A model generated the notes under the pieces. The model saw only the letters and a list, made by a program, of their open reading frames with translations, was not told where the DNA came from and did not search any database. Below are positions 8,279 through 18,907 of a stretch of DNA of 64,000 nucleotides, piece after piece. The stretch comes from Burkholderia ubonensis subsp. mesacidophila (GTDB taxonomy: Bacteria; Pseudomonadota; Gammaproteobacteria; Burkholderiales; Burkholderiaceae). The DNA is taken from assembly GCF_002097715.1 (NCBI RefSeq), contig NZ_CP020738.1:2542001-2606000 (forward strand). The letters are read 5' to 3'. The number at the start of each line of letters is the position of its first letter. Position 1 is the first letter of the stretch. Made by a program: the position numbers and the translations under genes.

Positions 8279-10315
8279 ATGTCGCGGCCGCTGCTGCAGC
8301 TGACCGACGTCACGCGGCGCTTCCCCGCCGGCGACCGGGACGTCGTGGTGCTGAAGAACGTCAGCCTGTCGATCGACGCCGGCGAGATCGTCGCGATCGT
8401 CGGCGCGTCGGGCTCCGGCAAGTCGACGCTGATGAACATTCTCGGCTGTCTCGACCATCCGAGCGCCGGCAGCTACACGGTCGGCGGACGCGAGACCCGA
8501 ACCCTCGACGGCGACGAACTCGCGCAGCTGCGCCGCGAGCGCTTCGGCTTCATCTTCCAGCGCTATCACCTGCTGCCGCACCTGAGCGCGGTCGCCAACC
8601 TGGAGATGCCGGCGATCTACGCCGGCAGCGCGCCGGCGGAGCGCCGCGCACGCGCGCAGCGCCTGCTCGCGCGCCTCGGGCTCGCGGACCGCGAAGACCA
8701 CCGGCCGAGCCAGCTGTCGGGCGGCCAGCAGCAACGCGTGAGCATCGCGCGGGCGCTGATGAACGGCGGCGAAGTGATCCTGGCCGACGAGCCGACCGGC
8801 GCGCTCGACTCGAAAAGCGGCGAGGAAGTCATCCGCATCCTGCGCGAGCTGAACGCGCTCGGCCACACGGTGATCATCGTCACGCACGACGAACACGTCG
8901 CCCGGCACGCGCGCCGCATCGTCGAGATCCGCGACGGCGAGATCGTCGCGGACCGGTCGAATCCGCACACCGTCGCAGCCGCCGACACGGCGGCGGAGCC
9001 GGATACCGCGTGGCACGCGACACCCGTGCTGCTCGCGCACGCCGGCGCCAACGCCGACCCGGCGCTCGCCGTCGCCGCCGCACGACCCGCGCAGCCCGCG
9101 CGCCGCCTGTCGGCCGGCGCCGGCCGTTTCGCGGAGGCATTCCGGATGGCGTGGCGCGCGCTCGTGTCGCACCGGCTGCGCACGGTGCTGACGATGCTCG
9201 GCATCATCATCGGCATCACGTCGGTCGTATCGATCGTCGCGATCGGCGAAGGCGCGAAGCGCTACATGCTCGACGAGATCGGCAGCATGGGCACGAACAC
9301 CATCAACCTGTATCCGGGCCTCGACTGGGGCGACAGCCGCGCGGACGCGATCCAGACGCTCGTGCCCGCCGACGTCGCCGCGCTGGCCGAGCAGCCGTAT
9401 GTCGACAGCGCGACGCCCGAAACGTCCCGCACGCAGTTGCTGCGCTATCGCAACGTCGACGTCAACGCGCTCGTCAGCGGCGTCGGGGAGCGGTTCTTCC
9501 AGGTGCGCGGGATGAAGCTGGCGCTGGGCGTCGCGTTCGGCGCGGACGAGGTGCGCCGCCAGGCGCAGGTCGCGGTGATCGACCAGAACACGCGGCGCAA
9601 GCTGTTCGGCGCGCGCCCGAATCCGCTCGGCGAAGTGATCCTGATCGGCAATCTGCCGTGCGTCGTGATCGGCGTCGTGGCCGACAAGAAAAGCGCGTTC
9701 GGCGACGTGAAGAGCCTGAACGCGTGGGTGCCGTACACGACCGCGAGCGGACGCCTGTTCGGCCAGCAGCATGTCGACAGCATCACCGTGCGCGTGCGCG
9801 CCGGCCAGCCGAGCCAGGCCGCCGAGCAGAGCCTGACGAAGCTGATCGCCCAGCGGCACGGGCGCAAGGACTTCTTCACGTACAACATGGACAGCGTCGT
9901 GAAGACGGTCGAGAAGACCGGCCGGTCGCTGACGCTGCTGCTGTCGCTGATCGCGGTCATTTCGCTGGTGGTCGGCGGGATCGGCGTGATGAACATCATG
10001 CTCGTGTCGGTCACCGAGCGCACCCGCGAGATCGGCATCCGGATGGCGGTCGGCGCGCGCCAGACCGACATCCTGCAGCAGTTCCTCGTCGAGGCCGTGC
10101 TGGTCTGCCTGCTGGGCGGCGCGGTCGGGATCGCGCTGTCGTTCGGCGTCGGCCTCCTGTTCTCGATGTTCGTCGACCAATGGAAGATGGTGTTCTCCGC
10201 CGGCGCGATCGCCACCGCGTTCCTGTGCTCGACGCTCACCGGCGTCGTGTTCGGCTTCATGCCGGCGCGCAACGCGTCGCGGCTCGATCCGATCGATGCG
10301 CTCGCGCGGGACTGA
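8279..10315 (+). CDS. macB: MacB-type ABC efflux ATPase/permease
   Basis: The 678-residue protein has an N-terminal nucleotide-binding domain with Walker [10 protein letters not shown], signature [15 protein letters not shown] and Walker [14 protein letters not shown]. Then comes a linker, a first transmembrane helix near [20 protein letters not shown], a large periplasmic domain and three C-terminal helices, the type VII ABC layout. It powers the pump from the inner membrane by mechanotransmission. The ATG at 8279 lies two bases after macA ends, implying translational coupling; the frame stays open far upstream, but that part is macA read out of frame. Confidence 0.95.
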   Translation: MSRPLLQLTDVTRRFPAGDRDVVVLKNVSLSIDAGEIVAIVGASGSGKSTLMNILGCLDHPSAGSYTVGGRETRTLDGDELAQLRRERFGFIFQRYHLLPHLSAVANLEMPAIYAGSAPAERRARAQRLLARLGLADREDHRPSQLSGGQQQRVSIARALMNGGEVILADEPTGALDSKSGEEVIRILRELNALGHTVIIVTHDEHVARHARRIVEIRDGEIVADRSNPHTVAAADTAAEPDTAWHATPVLLAHAGANADPALAVAAARPAQPARRLSAGAGRFAEAFRMAWRALVSHRLRTVLTMLGIIIGITSVVSIVAIGEGAKRYMLDEIGSMGTNTINLYPGLDWGDSRADAIQTLVPADVAALAEQPYVDSATPETSRTQLLRYRNVDVNALVSGVGERFFQVRGMKLALGVAFGADEVRRQAQVAVIDQNTRRKLFGARPNPLGEVILIGNLPCVVIGVVADKKSAFGDVKSLNAWVPYTTASGRLFGQQHVDSITVRVRAGQPSQAAEQSLTKLIAQRHGRKDFFTYNMDSVVKTVEKTGRSLTLLLSLIAVISLVVGGIGVMNIMLVSVTERTREIGIRMAVGARQTDILQQFLVEAVLVCLLGGAVGIALSFGVGLLFSMFVDQWKMVFSAGAIATAFLCSTLTGVVFGFMPARNASRLDPIDALARD

Positions 10316-10321
10316 CGAAAC

Positions 10322-11698
10322 ATGCCTATGACCCTGCCCCACCCGATCCGCCGCCTGGGCGCACTCGCCTGCGCCGCCGCGCTCGCCGCCGGCTGCGCGG
10401 CCACGCGCAACCAGCCGCTGCCCCCGGTCACGATGCCGGCCCACTGGGAATCGCCCGTGCCGCCAAGCGCGCCCAACGCGCCCGTGGACTGGTGGCGCAG
10501 CTTCAGCGACCCGGTGCTCGACCGCCTGATCGACGACGCGCTGCGCACCAACAACGACCTCGCGATCGCGGCGATCCGCGTGTACCGCGCGCGGCTGCAG
10601 GCCGGGCTCGCCGACACGAACCTGACGCCCGGCGTCACGCTCGGCGCGAACGGCAGCGTGTCGCGCACGCTCGATACGCACCAGATGAGCCGCGCGAGCG
10701 GCGTCACCGGCACGCTGAGCTACGAGCTCGATCTGTGGGGCCGGCTCGCCGCGCTGCGCGACGCCGCGCGCTGGGAAGCCGACGCGACCGAGGCCGACCG
10801 CGAAGCCGCGCGGCTGTCGCTGATCGGCACGACGGCCGCGCTGTACTGGCAGATCGGCTACCTGAACCGGCAGATCGCGCTCGGCGACGCGAACATCGCG
10901 TATGCGGCGCGCACGGTCGCGCTGGTGCGCTCGCGCCACGCGGCCGGCGCGACCTCCGGGCTCGATCTTGCGCAGGCCGAGCAGAGCCTCGCCGCGCAGC
11001 GGGCCGCGCAGACGCAGTTGCTCCAGCAGCGCACCGAAAACCGCCACGCGCTCGCGATCCTGTTCGACCGGCCGCCGCAGCAGAGCGCCGCCGAACCGCC
11101 GACGCTGCCCGACGGGCCGCTCCCGGCGGTCGCGGCCGGCCTGCCCGCGAACCTGCTCGGCCGGCGCCCGGACCTGCGTGCGGCGGAATTCCGGCTGCGC
11201 GAATCGCTGGCGAACGTCGACGCGACCCGCACGAGCTTCTATCCGACCTTCACGCTGACGGGCAACGTCGGCACGTCGAGCACGAGCCTCGAGCGCGTGC
11301 TCGCGAACCCGATCGGCACGCTCGGGCTCGGGCTCGCGCTGCCGTTCATCCAGTGGAACACGATGCAGCTGCAGATCAAGGTGTCGCAGACGCAGTACCA
11401 GGAAGCGGTCGTCGGTTTCCGCCAGCGGCTCTATTCGGCGCTGGCCGAGGTCGAGAACGCGCTGTCTGCGCGCGTGCAGCTCGAACGCGAGGCGGAACAG
11501 CGCACGCTGTCGCTCGCGCAGGCGCAGCGCGCGGAAACGCTCGCCGCCGCGCGGTTCGCCGCCGGCGCGACGGACGTGCAGCCGTGGCTCGACCAGCAGC
11601 AGCGGCTGCGTGACGCGCAGAGCGCCGAATCGCTGAACCGGCTGAACCGGCTCAACAACCAGATGACGCTGTATCGGGCGCTCGGCGGCGGCGCGTAG
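10322..11698 (+). CDS. NodT-family outer-membrane efflux lipoprotein
   Basis: The 458-residue TolC-like factor has a lipoprotein signal ending AAGC (lipidated Cys25) and two copies of the outer-membrane efflux repeat with long alpha-helical stretches; LSYELDLWGRLAALRDAARWEA and LLGRRPDLRAAEF-type motifs are family hallmarks. It forms the outer-membrane exit duct for MacAB, whose genes lie immediately upstream (six bases after macB stops). Confidence 0.93.
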   Translation: MPMTLPHPIRRLGALACAAALAAGCAATRNQPLPPVTMPAHWESPVPPSAPNAPVDWWRSFSDPVLDRLIDDALRTNNDLAIAAIRVYRARLQAGLADTNLTPGVTLGANGSVSRTLDTHQMSRASGVTGTLSYELDLWGRLAALRDAARWEADATEADREAARLSLIGTTAALYWQIGYLNRQIALGDANIAYAARTVALVRSRHAAGATSGLDLAQAEQSLAAQRAAQTQLLQQRTENRHALAILFDRPPQQSAAEPPTLPDGPLPAVAAGLPANLLGRRPDLRAAEFRLRESLANVDATRTSFYPTFTLTGNVGTSSTSLERVLANPIGTLGLGLALPFIQWNTMQLQIKVSQTQYQEAVVGFRQRLYSALAEVENALSARVQLEREAEQRTLSLAQAQRAETLAAARFAAGATDVQPWLDQQQRLRDAQSAESLNRLNRLNNQMTLYRALGGGA

Positions 11699-11737
11699 CA
11701 ATCGGTTGCGGCGCGACGGCCACGCCGCCCGCAATCG

Positions 11738-13276
11738 TCATTCCGCGACCGCCGTGCGCCGCCGCGCCGGTGCGAACGCGACGACGCTCGCCGTCGCCAG
11801 CACCGCGACGCCCACCGCGCCATACACCATCACCCACCCGAACCCGTGCACGAGCGCCGCATGCAGCGCCGCGCCGGTCGGATCGGCTTGCGCCAGCGCC
11901 GGGGCCAGCGCGCGCCACCCTTCGGTGCGGCCGGCCGCGATCTCCTGCGCGAGCCCACGGAGCGCTGCATCGCCGACCGCGCCGCCGACGCTCGCCTTCA
12001 GGCCCGACACGATCCCCGCGACCAGCACGAAGCCCATCATCGCGATGTTCAGCGCGACCGAGATCATCCGCGCGCTCATGTCGATGCCGGACGCCATCCC
12101 GGCACGCGCGCTCGGCACCGCGCCCGTCGTCGTGTTGGTGACCGGCGTGTTCGTCAGGCCGAGCCCGAGGCCCGCGATCAGGCAGCCGGGCAGCATCGTC
12201 AGCCAGTCGGCGTGCGCGGCCGCGCTGCCGACCCGCATCAGCGCGAAGCCCGCCGCGATCGTGAAGAGCCCGCCCGGAATCACGACGCCCGGCCCGTAGC
12301 GCAGCGCGAGCCGCTCGCCGACCGGCGGCGCGACCAGCGTCGGCAGCGTGTACGCAAGCAGCGCGAGGCCGGCCGTCACGCTGTCGTAGCCGAGCGCGAC
12401 CTGGAAGTAGATCGGCAGGTAGATCATGAACGGCCAGAAGCTGAAGTTCATCCCCATCGAGCCGAAGATCGCGCCCGTGAACGCGCGGATCCGGAACACC
12501 GAGAAATCGAACATCGGGCGCGCGCTGCGGCGCTCGGCGACCACGAAACACGCCAGCGCCAGCGCGGTCGCACCGAGCACCGCGAGCCCGGTCGCGCTGG
12601 TCAGGCCGATCTCGGCGCTCTGCGTGATGTAGAACGACAGGCCGAGCAGCGCGAGCGACAGCGTGACGATGCCCGCGACATCGAGCGTGCCCGCGTGCGG
12701 ATCGCGCGACTCGCGCACCGCGCCGCCGATCAGCGCGAGCGCGACAGCCGCGAGCGGCGCATGCACGAGGAACACCCACGGCCAGCTCGCGACCGCGACG
12801 ATCGCGCCGCCGACGATCGGCCCGAAGCCGAGCCCGATCCCGAACACGATCCCCCACACGCCGAACGCGCGGCCGCGCTCGCGGCCCTCGCGGAACTGGT
12901 GCGACAGCACCGCGATCTGGCAGGTCAGCATCGCGCCGCCGCTCGCGCCCTGCAGCAGCCGGCCCGCGACGAGCACCGGCACGTTCGGCGCGAACCCGCA
13001 CAACAGCGACGTCGCGCCGAACAGCAGCGTGCCCGCGACATACACGCGCTTGCGGCCGAAACGGTCCGCGAGCGTGCCCGCCGCCATCAGCACCGTCGCG
13101 CAGGCGATCGTGTACGCGTTCATGATCCACTGCAGGCCGTTGAAGTCGCCGTGCAGCACGTCCTCGAGCGTCGGCAGGATCACCGGCACGCTCGAGATCT
13201 CGAGGCCGAACATCAGGGAAGTGAGGCAGACGGCCGCGAGTGCGACCGCATTTCGTCGGGTGTCGGATTGCGTCAT
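11738..13276 (-). CDS. DHA2-family MFS drug exporter (EmrB/QacA type)
   Basis: The 512-residue protein has about fourteen hydrophobic segments and the motif A-like loop LADRFGRKRVYVAG and motif C-like GFGPIVGGAI expected of proton-driven DHA2 exporters. It lies in the inner membrane and probably exports drugs or other toxic amphiphiles. It points away from the LysR gene at 13468, with 191 bases between their starts, so the two likely share a divergent control region. It converges on the efflux operon at 11698, with no clear terminator seen between them. Confidence 0.9.
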   Translation of the reverse strand: MTQSDTRRNAVALAAVCLTSLMFGLEISSVPVILPTLEDVLHGDFNGLQWIMNAYTIACATVLMAAGTLADRFGRKRVYVAGTLLFGATSLLCGFAPNVPVLVAGRLLQGASGGAMLTCQIAVLSHQFREGRERGRAFGVWGIVFGIGLGFGPIVGGAIVAVASWPWVFLVHAPLAAVALALIGGAVRESRDPHAGTLDVAGIVTLSLALLGLSFYITQSAEIGLTSATGLAVLGATALALACFVVAERRSARPMFDFSVFRIRAFTGAIFGSMGMNFSFWPFMIYLPIYFQVALGYDSVTAGLALLAYTLPTLVAPPVGERLALRYGPGVVIPGGLFTIAAGFALMRVGSAAAHADWLTMLPGCLIAGLGLGLTNTPVTNTTTGAVPSARAGMASGIDMSARMISVALNIAMMGFVLVAGIVSGLKASVGGAVGDAALRGLAQEIAAGRTEGWRALAPALAQADPTGAALHAALVHGFGWVMVYGAVGVAVLATASVVAFAPARRRTAVAE

Positions 13277-13467
13277 GCGATGTCGCGTCGTTGCCCGGCG
13301 GCCGGACGGCGACGCCTCCAGGTTCGTGGCAGGCGTTCGCTGCGCGCGGCCTGCGGCGTCGCACGCGATGAACGGGAGTCGGTACTATAGTGAGAATTTC
13401 ACTCCCCATTGAGGCATCCATTTCTCATGACTCGGGACCATCAGGAACCAATCGGCAACATCGCACC

Positions 13468-14373
13468 ATGACCGACCGACTCGACGGCGTGACGACCTTC
13501 GTGCAGGTGGTCGAATCCGGCAGCTTCGCGCTCGCGGCGGAGCGGCTCGACATGACGCGCTCGGCGGTCGGCAAGGCGATCGCGCGGCTGGAGAAGCGGC
13601 TCGGTGCGCGGTTGCTGCAGCGGACCACGCGCAGCCAGAGCCTGACCGACGACGGCCAGGCGTACTACGACCGCTGCGTGCGCGCGCTCGCGGAGCTGGA
13701 AGCCGCGGAGGCCGACCTCGACTGCGGCCGCCACGAGCCGCGCGGGCGGCTGCGCGTGAGCGTGCCGCTCGCGTTCGGTCACCATTGCGTGACGCCCGTG
13801 CTGCTCGATCTCGCGCACGCGTATCCGCACCTGCGGATCGACGTGGCGATTTCCGACCGCTTCGTCGATCTCGTCGAGGAAGGCTTCGACCTCGCGGTGC
13901 GGATCGGCAAGCTGCCCGACAGCACGAGCCTCGCGGCGCGCCGGCTCGGCACGCAGCACGGCAGCCTCGGCGCGGCGCCGTCGTACCTGGCCCGCTTCGG
14001 CATGCCGACGACGCTCGACGCGCTGAAGGATCACCGGACGATCGCGTACTCGCGCGCGGGCGTGCCGCAGCCGTGGGACCTGCGCGCGCCGGACGGCACG
14101 CCGACGCGCATCGACTTGCGGCATCAGCTCAGCTTCGACGACGTGCAGGCGATCGCGGCGGCGGCGATATCGGGTTTCGGGATTGCGTGGCTGCCGAGCT
14201 GGCTGCTTGCGCACCACGTGCGCCGCGGCGAGCTGGCGGTCGTGATGGACCGGTGTTTCGTCGAGACCGGCGACGTCCACGCAGTCTGGCCGCAGACGCG
14301 CTACCTGCCGCGCAAGACGCGCTGCGCGATCGACGCGCTCGCCGCGGCGATTCCGTCGATGATCGGGGATTGA
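13468..14373 (+). CDS. LysR-family transcriptional regulator
   Basis: A 301-residue LysR protein with N-terminal winged helix-turn-helix (SGSFALAAERLDMTRSAVGKAIARLEKRLGA region, about residues 14-44) and a substrate-binding domain. The CrgA/AaeR-like pattern (RTTRSQSLTDDGQAYYDRC) is common in Burkholderia. It is divergent from the DHA2 exporter at 11738-13276 and is the likely regulator of it. Start 13468 is chosen because the family N-terminus MTDRLDGVTTFVQVVE starts there; the upstream ATG at 13390 adds unrelated sequence. Confidence 0.9.
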   Translation: MTDRLDGVTTFVQVVESGSFALAAERLDMTRSAVGKAIARLEKRLGARLLQRTTRSQSLTDDGQAYYDRCVRALAELEAAEADLDCGRHEPRGRLRVSVPLAFGHHCVTPVLLDLAHAYPHLRIDVAISDRFVDLVEEGFDLAVRIGKLPDSTSLAARRLGTQHGSLGAAPSYLARFGMPTTLDALKDHRTIAYSRAGVPQPWDLRAPDGTPTRIDLRHQLSFDDVQAIAAAAISGFGIAWLPSWLLAHHVRRGELAVVMDRCFVETGDVHAVWPQTRYLPRKTRCAIDALAAAIPSMIGD

Positions 14374-14375
14374 AC

Positions 14376-14408
14376 GACGACGGGGCCGCGTTGCGCGGCC
14401 CCGTCGTC
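14376..14408. terminator. Bidirectional hairpin terminator
   Basis: A perfect 15-base-pair stem (GACGACGGGGCCGCG paired with its complement) and a three-base loop TTG lie between the convergent LysR gene and the minus-strand valine operon. There is no strong T-run on either side, so it may act as an mRNA end-stabilising hairpin or as a barrier between convergent transcripts. Confidence 0.65.
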
Positions 14409-14436
14409 AATGCACGCAGCGCGGCGTGCATTCACG

Positions 14437-15576
14437 TCACGCGTTGCCCAGCTCGGCGAGCGGATGCGCGGCGAGCTTCCACGGCGACGTGAGGAAATGC
14501 CGCACGCGTTCGGCGCGCAGTTCGACGAGCGACGCCGGCGCCCAGCGCGGCTTGCGGTCCTTGTCGACGAGATGCGCGCGCACGCCTTCGCGGAAATCGC
14601 CCTCTTCGATCGAACGCGCGACGATGCCGAGCTCCATCCGGAGCGATTCGGCCAGCGTCATCTGGCGGCCGCGCAGCAGCGCCTCGCGCGTCACCGCGAG
14701 CATCGTCGGCGAATGGCCGAGCAGCGCGTCGAGCGTCGCCTGCAGCCACTGGCGATGCTCGCGCGACAGCTCTTCGCGCCCGAGTTCCTGCGTGAGCGTC
14801 GCGACGGTCCGCTCGACCGTCGAGCGCTTGTCGAAGTGGCGCACGATCCATGGCAGCTGGGTGTCGAGCGCCGCATGCGGCACGACGTTGCACGGCGGCT
14901 CGAACACCCGGCGCAGCGCGGCGAGCACGTCGCTGTCCCATTTGAGGTTCTCGATGCGCGTCTCGAACGTGTCGAGCCACGACGACGGCACGCACAGGTC
15001 CGCGAGCTTCGCGGCGAGTGCATCCGCGCCGGACAGCGTCGCGCCCGTCAGCCCCACGTACAGCTCCAGCTCGACCGGCATCCGCGCGAGGAAATGCGTC
15101 GCGCCGACGTCCGGCACGAAGCCGATGCGCGTCTCCGGCATCGCGATCTTGCTGCGCTCGGTCGCGACCCGCAGCGCCGCGCCCTGCGCCAGCCCCATGC
15201 CGCCGCCCATCGTGATGCCGTCCATCAGCGCGACGACCGGCTTCGGGAACGTATGGATCGCGTAGTCGAGCCGGTATTCGTCGACGAAGAACGGCAGCCA
15301 CGCGTCGCACTGCGCGGCGCTCCTGTAAAGCGCGCGCACGTCGCCGCCCGCGCAGAAGCCCTTCTCGCCCGCGCCGCGCAGCACGACGGCAACGATCTGG
15401 TCGTCGGCGCGGCAACGCTCCAGCAGTGCCGCCAGCTCGCGCACCATCCCGTGCGACAGCGCGTTGAGCGCGGCCGGCCGGTTCAGCGTGATCAGCGCCA
15501 CGCGGTTCAGCACGCGACACAGCACCTCGGGCGCCGCATCGGCAAACGCGTCATGCGTCGTGATCGGCGTGCTCAT
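14437..15576 (-). CDS. 3-hydroxyisobutyryl-CoA hydrolase
   Basis: The 379-residue crotonase-fold protein is longer than ordinary enoyl-CoA hydratases and fits the HIBYL-CoA hydrolase branch. Conserved segments are LNRPAALNALSHGMV, GAGEKGFCAGGDVRALY, DGITMGGGMGLAQGA and PETRIGFVPDVGATHFL, where the glutamate of PETRIG and aspartate of PDVG are the usual catalytic residues. It releases 3-hydroxyisobutyrate from its CoA ester in valine breakdown. Its start codon overlaps the stop of the upstream hydratase gene (ATGA), so it is the translationally coupled last gene of the operon. Confidence 0.9.
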   Translation of the reverse strand: MSTPITTHDAFADAAPEVLCRVLNRVALITLNRPAALNALSHGMVRELAALLERCRADDQIVAVVLRGAGEKGFCAGGDVRALYRSAAQCDAWLPFFVDEYRLDYAIHTFPKPVVALMDGITMGGGMGLAQGAALRVATERSKIAMPETRIGFVPDVGATHFLARMPVELELYVGLTGATLSGADALAAKLADLCVPSSWLDTFETRIENLKWDSDVLAALRRVFEPPCNVVPHAALDTQLPWIVRHFDKRSTVERTVATLTQELGREELSREHRQWLQATLDALLGHSPTMLAVTREALLRGRQMTLAESLRMELGIVARSIEEGDFREGVRAHLVDKDRKPRWAPASLVELRAERVRHFLTSPWKLAAHPLAELGNA

Positions 15577-16364
15577 CGGTCTTGCTCTCCATCGGGGTGC
15601 CACTGCGGCGCGCGCTTGCCGAGAAACGCGGCCACGCCTTCGCGCGGGTCGTTCGTGTCGAACAGGTCGACGAAGCGCTCGCGCTCGACCGCGAGCGCCG
15701 CGCTGCGCGGCACGCCGCGTCTCGCGAGGCCGATCAGCTCCTTGCTGTACGCGACCGCGTGCGGGCTCTGCCGCACGACGTTGCGCGCCAGCGCGAGCGC
15801 CGCGTCGCGCGCGGCTCCCGTGTCGACCACGTCCTCGACGAGGCCGATCCGCAGCGCGGTCGCCGCGTCGACGCGCACGCCGGCCAGGATGATCTTCTTC
15901 GCCCAGCCTTCGCCGACGAGCCAGGGCAGCGTCTGCGTGCCGAGCCCGCACGGCAGCAGCCCGACCGACGGCTCGGGCAGCGCCATCTGCGCATGCGTCT
16001 CCGCGATGCGCAGGTCGCACGCGAGCGCGCATTCGAGCCCGCCGCCCATCGCATAGCCGTTGATCGCCGCGATCGTCACGAAGCGCGCGTCGGAGAGCGT
16101 CTCGAACGCCGAGCCGAAACGCGTGGCCATCGCGCGCGCGACCGCCGGGTCGCCGTCGGCGAACGTGTTGAGGTCCGCGCCCGCGCTGAAGAATTTCGGG
16201 CCGTCGCCGGTGATCACGAGCGCGCGCACGCGCGGGTTCGCGTCGAGCGCGCCGACGGTCTCCTGCAGCTGCCGCAGGCCGTCGGCGGTAAAGGCGTTCG
16301 CGGGCGGCCGCTTGAGCGTCGCCAACGCGATCGCGCCGTCGTCGACGAAGTCCAGTTCGATCAT
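15573..16364 (-). CDS. Enoyl-CoA hydratase (valine pathway)
   Basis: The 263-residue crotonase-family protein has the oxyanion-hole motifs PKFFSAGADLNTFADG and NGYAMGGGLECALACDLRIA and the catalytic-region PEPSVGLLPCGLG. In this context it should hydrate methacrylyl-CoA to 3-hydroxyisobutyryl-CoA. Its ATG shares one base with the stop codon of mmsB upstream (TGATG), and its own stop overlaps the hydrolase gene, giving tight coupling through the operon. Confidence 0.9.
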   Translation of the reverse strand: MIELDFVDDGAIALATLKRPPANAFTADGLRQLQETVGALDANPRVRALVITGDGPKFFSAGADLNTFADGDPAVARAMATRFGSAFETLSDARFVTIAAINGYAMGGGLECALACDLRIAETHAQMALPEPSVGLLPCGLGTQTLPWLVGEGWAKKIILAGVRVDAATALRIGLVEDVVDTGAARDAALALARNVVRQSPHAVAYSKELIGLARRGVPRSAALAVERERFVDLFDTNDPREGVAAFLGKRAPQWHPDGEQDR

Positions 16365-17263
16365 CACGCGTCCTTCTTCGGGGTCGGTTGGTAGAGGCGG
16401 ATCACCGCCGAGAAATCGAGCTGCCCGTCGCCGCGGCTGCTCATCGTCTGGTACAGCTGCTGCGCGAGCGCGCCGAGATAGACGGGCTGGCGCACCTGCT
16501 TCGCCGCGTCGTTCGCGAGGCCGAGGTCCTTCAGCATCAGGTCGGTGCCGAAGCCGCCCGTGTAGCCGCGCGACGACGGCGCGGTGCCGATCACGCCCGG
16601 ATACGGGTTGTACGTGTCCGAGCTCCAGCAGCGGCCCGTCGACGTGTTGACGATGCCCGCGAGCACCTTCGGGTCGATGCCGAGCGCGACGCCGAGCGAC
16701 ATCGCCTCCGACACGGCCGCCATCGAGATGCCGAGCACGAGGTTGTTGCAGACCTTCGCGACCTGCCCCATCCCGGTCGCGCCGCAATGGACGATGTTCT
16801 TGCCCATCCCCGCGAGCACGGGCTGCACGCGTTCGAAATCCGCGTCGCTGCCGCCGACCATGAAGGTCAGCGTGCCGGCCGCCGCGCCGCCGGTGCCGCC
16901 CGACACCGGCGCATCGACGAACGCGCCGCCGTGCTCGCGCACGAGCGCGCCGAACGCCTGCGCGCTCGCCGGGTCGATCGTGCTCGAATCGATCACGATC
17001 GCGCCCGCGCCGAGCCCGGCCAGCACGCCTTGCTCGCCGGTCAGCACCGAGCGCACGTGCGGCGCTGCCGGCAGCATCGTGATCACGATTTCCGCGCCGG
17101 CCGCCGCGTCGCGCGGCGAGCCGGCCGCCTGCGCGCCCGCGTCCTGCAGCGCGCGCAGCGCATCGGCGCTGAGGTCGAACACATGCACTTCATGGCCGGC
17201 CTTCAGCAGGTTCAGCGCCATCGGCGCGCCCATGTGGCCGAGGCCGATAAAACCGATCTTCAT
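16364..17263 (-). CDS. mmsB: 3-hydroxyisobutyrate dehydrogenase
   Basis: The 299-residue protein has an N-terminal Rossmann fold (MKIGFIGLGHMGAPMALNLL), the substrate motif FVDAPVSGGTGGAAAGTLTFMVGG and the catalytic-lysine region GQVAKVCNNLVLG of beta-hydroxyacid dehydrogenases. It oxidises 3-hydroxyisobutyrate to methylmalonate semialdehyde with NAD+. It lies 15 bases after mmsA, as in Pseudomonas mmsAB. Confidence 0.95.
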   Translation of the reverse strand: MKIGFIGLGHMGAPMALNLLKAGHEVHVFDLSADALRALQDAGAQAAGSPRDAAAGAEIVITMLPAAPHVRSVLTGEQGVLAGLGAGAIVIDSSTIDPASAQAFGALVREHGGAFVDAPVSGGTGGAAAGTLTFMVGGSDADFERVQPVLAGMGKNIVHCGATGMGQVAKVCNNLVLGISMAAVSEAMSLGVALGIDPKVLAGIVNTSTGRCWSSDTYNPYPGVIGTAPSSRGYTGGFGTDLMLKDLGLANDAAKQVRQPVYLGALAQQLYQTMSSRGDGQLDFSAVIRLYQPTPKKDA

Positions 17264-17278
17264 TTTTCAGCCCCTTGT

Positions 17279-18808
17279 TTAGTGCAGACGGATCGTCGTG
17301 TTCACCGGGCCGGCCGTCGTGTCGTCGTCGAACCAGCGCGCGGTGACCGTCTTCGTCTGCGTATAGAACTGCACGACCTGCTTGCCGTACGGGCCGAGGT
17401 CGCCGAGCTTCGAGCCGCGCGACCCGGTGAAGCTGAAGTACGGCACCGGCACCGGGATCGGGATGTTGATGCCGACCTGGCCGACGTCGATCTCGCTCTG
17501 GAACTTGCGCGCGGCCGCGCCGCTCTGCGTGAACAGCCCGACGCCGTTGCCGAACGGGTTCGCGTTGACGAGCGCGATCGCGTCGTCGAGCGATTCGGCT
17601 TCGAGCACGACGAGCACCGGGCCGAAGATCTCGTGCGTGTAGATCGACATGTCGGTCTTCACGCCGGAGAAGATCGTCGGGCCGACGAAGTTGCCGCTCT
17701 CGTAACCGGGCACCGTCACGCCGCGGCCGTCGAGCTCGAGCTTCGCGCCCTCCTTCACACCCGCTTCGATCAGCGACAGGATGCGTTCCTTCGCGGTCTT
17801 CGACACGACCGGGCCGACGTCGGTGCCGGCCTCGGCTCCTGCGTTGACCTTCAGCAGCTTCGCCTTCTCGATGAGATCGGGCAGCCAGTCGCGCGCCTCG
17901 CCGACCAGCACCGCGACCGACGTCGCCATGCAGCGCTGCCCCGCCGCGCCGAACCCGGCGCCGACGAGCGCGTTGATCGTCTGTTCGCGGTTCGCGTCGG
18001 GCAGCACCACCGCGTGGTTCTTCGCGCCCATCATCGCCTGCACGCGCTTGCCGTTCGCGCTGCCGAGCTGGTACACGTGCGTGCCGACCGCGGTCGAGCC
18101 GACGAACGAGATCGCTTTCACGAGCGGATGCGTGCAGATCGCGTCGACGACCTCCTTGCCGCCGTGCACCACGTTCAGCACGCCCTTCGGCACGCCGGCC
18201 TCGATCGCGAGCTCGACGAGCTGCATCGTCGACAGCGGGTCCTGCTCCGACGGCTTCAGCACGAACGTGTTGCCGCACACGATCGCCATCGGGAACATCC
18301 ACAGCGGAATCATCGCGGGGAAGTTGAACGGCGTGATGCCCGCGCACACGCCGAGCGGCTGGCGCAGCGTGTAGGTGTCGACGCCGCCCGCAACGTTCTC
18401 CGCGAATTCGCCGAGCTGCAGCGTGCCGACCGAGCACGCGTGCTCGACCACTTCGAGGCCGCGGAAGATGTCGCCTTCCGCGTCCGGCAGCGTCTTGCCC
18501 TGCTCGGCGGTCAGCGTCTTCGCGATCCGCTGCTGGTTCGCGCGCACGAGATCCTGGAACTTCAGCATGATGCGCATGCGCGCGGCGATCGGCGTGTTCT
18601 TCCACGACGCGAACGCCGCCTGCGCGGCCTGCACGGCCGCGTCGACTTCGGCGACGGTCGCGAACGGCACGCGCGCAAGCACGTCCTGCGTGGCCGGATT
18701 GATGATGGCGCGCCACTCGTGCGTCTTCGATTCGACGAATTCGCCGTCGATCAACAGCTTGACCGTCGGCACGTCTTGCCCCGCCTGGGGCGTCGGATTC
18801 GCATTCAT
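17279..18808 (-). CDS. mmsA: CoA-acylating methylmalonate-semialdehyde dehydrogenase
   Basis: A 509-residue aldehyde dehydrogenase with the cofactor and active-site motifs of the MMSDH branch: [26 protein letters not shown] and the nucleophile region [11 protein letters not shown]. It converts methylmalonate semialdehyde to propionyl-CoA using NAD+ and CoA. The start at 18808 is fixed by AAGGAG a few bases upstream and by the family N-terminus. It lies 99 bases after the acyl-CoA synthetase gene. Confidence 0.95.
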   Translation of the reverse strand: MNANPTPQAGQDVPTVKLLIDGEFVESKTHEWRAIINPATQDVLARVPFATVAEVDAAVQAAQAAFASWKNTPIAARMRIMLKFQDLVRANQQRIAKTLTAEQGKTLPDAEGDIFRGLEVVEHACSVGTLQLGEFAENVAGGVDTYTLRQPLGVCAGITPFNFPAMIPLWMFPMAIVCGNTFVLKPSEQDPLSTMQLVELAIEAGVPKGVLNVVHGGKEVVDAICTHPLVKAISFVGSTAVGTHVYQLGSANGKRVQAMMGAKNHAVVLPDANREQTINALVGAGFGAAGQRCMATSVAVLVGEARDWLPDLIEKAKLLKVNAGAEAGTDVGPVVSKTAKERILSLIEAGVKEGAKLELDGRGVTVPGYESGNFVGPTIFSGVKTDMSIYTHEIFGPVLVVLEAESLDDAIALVNANPFGNGVGLFTQSGAAARKFQSEIDVGQVGINIPIPVPVPYFSFTGSRGSKLGDLGPYGKQVVQFYTQTKTVTARWFDDDTTAGPVNTTIRLH

Positions 18809-18907
18809 CGTTTGACTCTCCTTGGGAGTGCCGCCGCGCGACGTCGCGCACAGGCGGCCGGTTCGATGCATCGGCGGGCAGCGCGACTCGCGCGGCCCGC
18901 GCTCAGG

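Noticed and set aside
7961..11734. A minus-strand open frame of about 1257 codons opposite macAB and the outer-membrane gene
   Set aside because: It is the complement of three well-supported genes and has no family resemblance.
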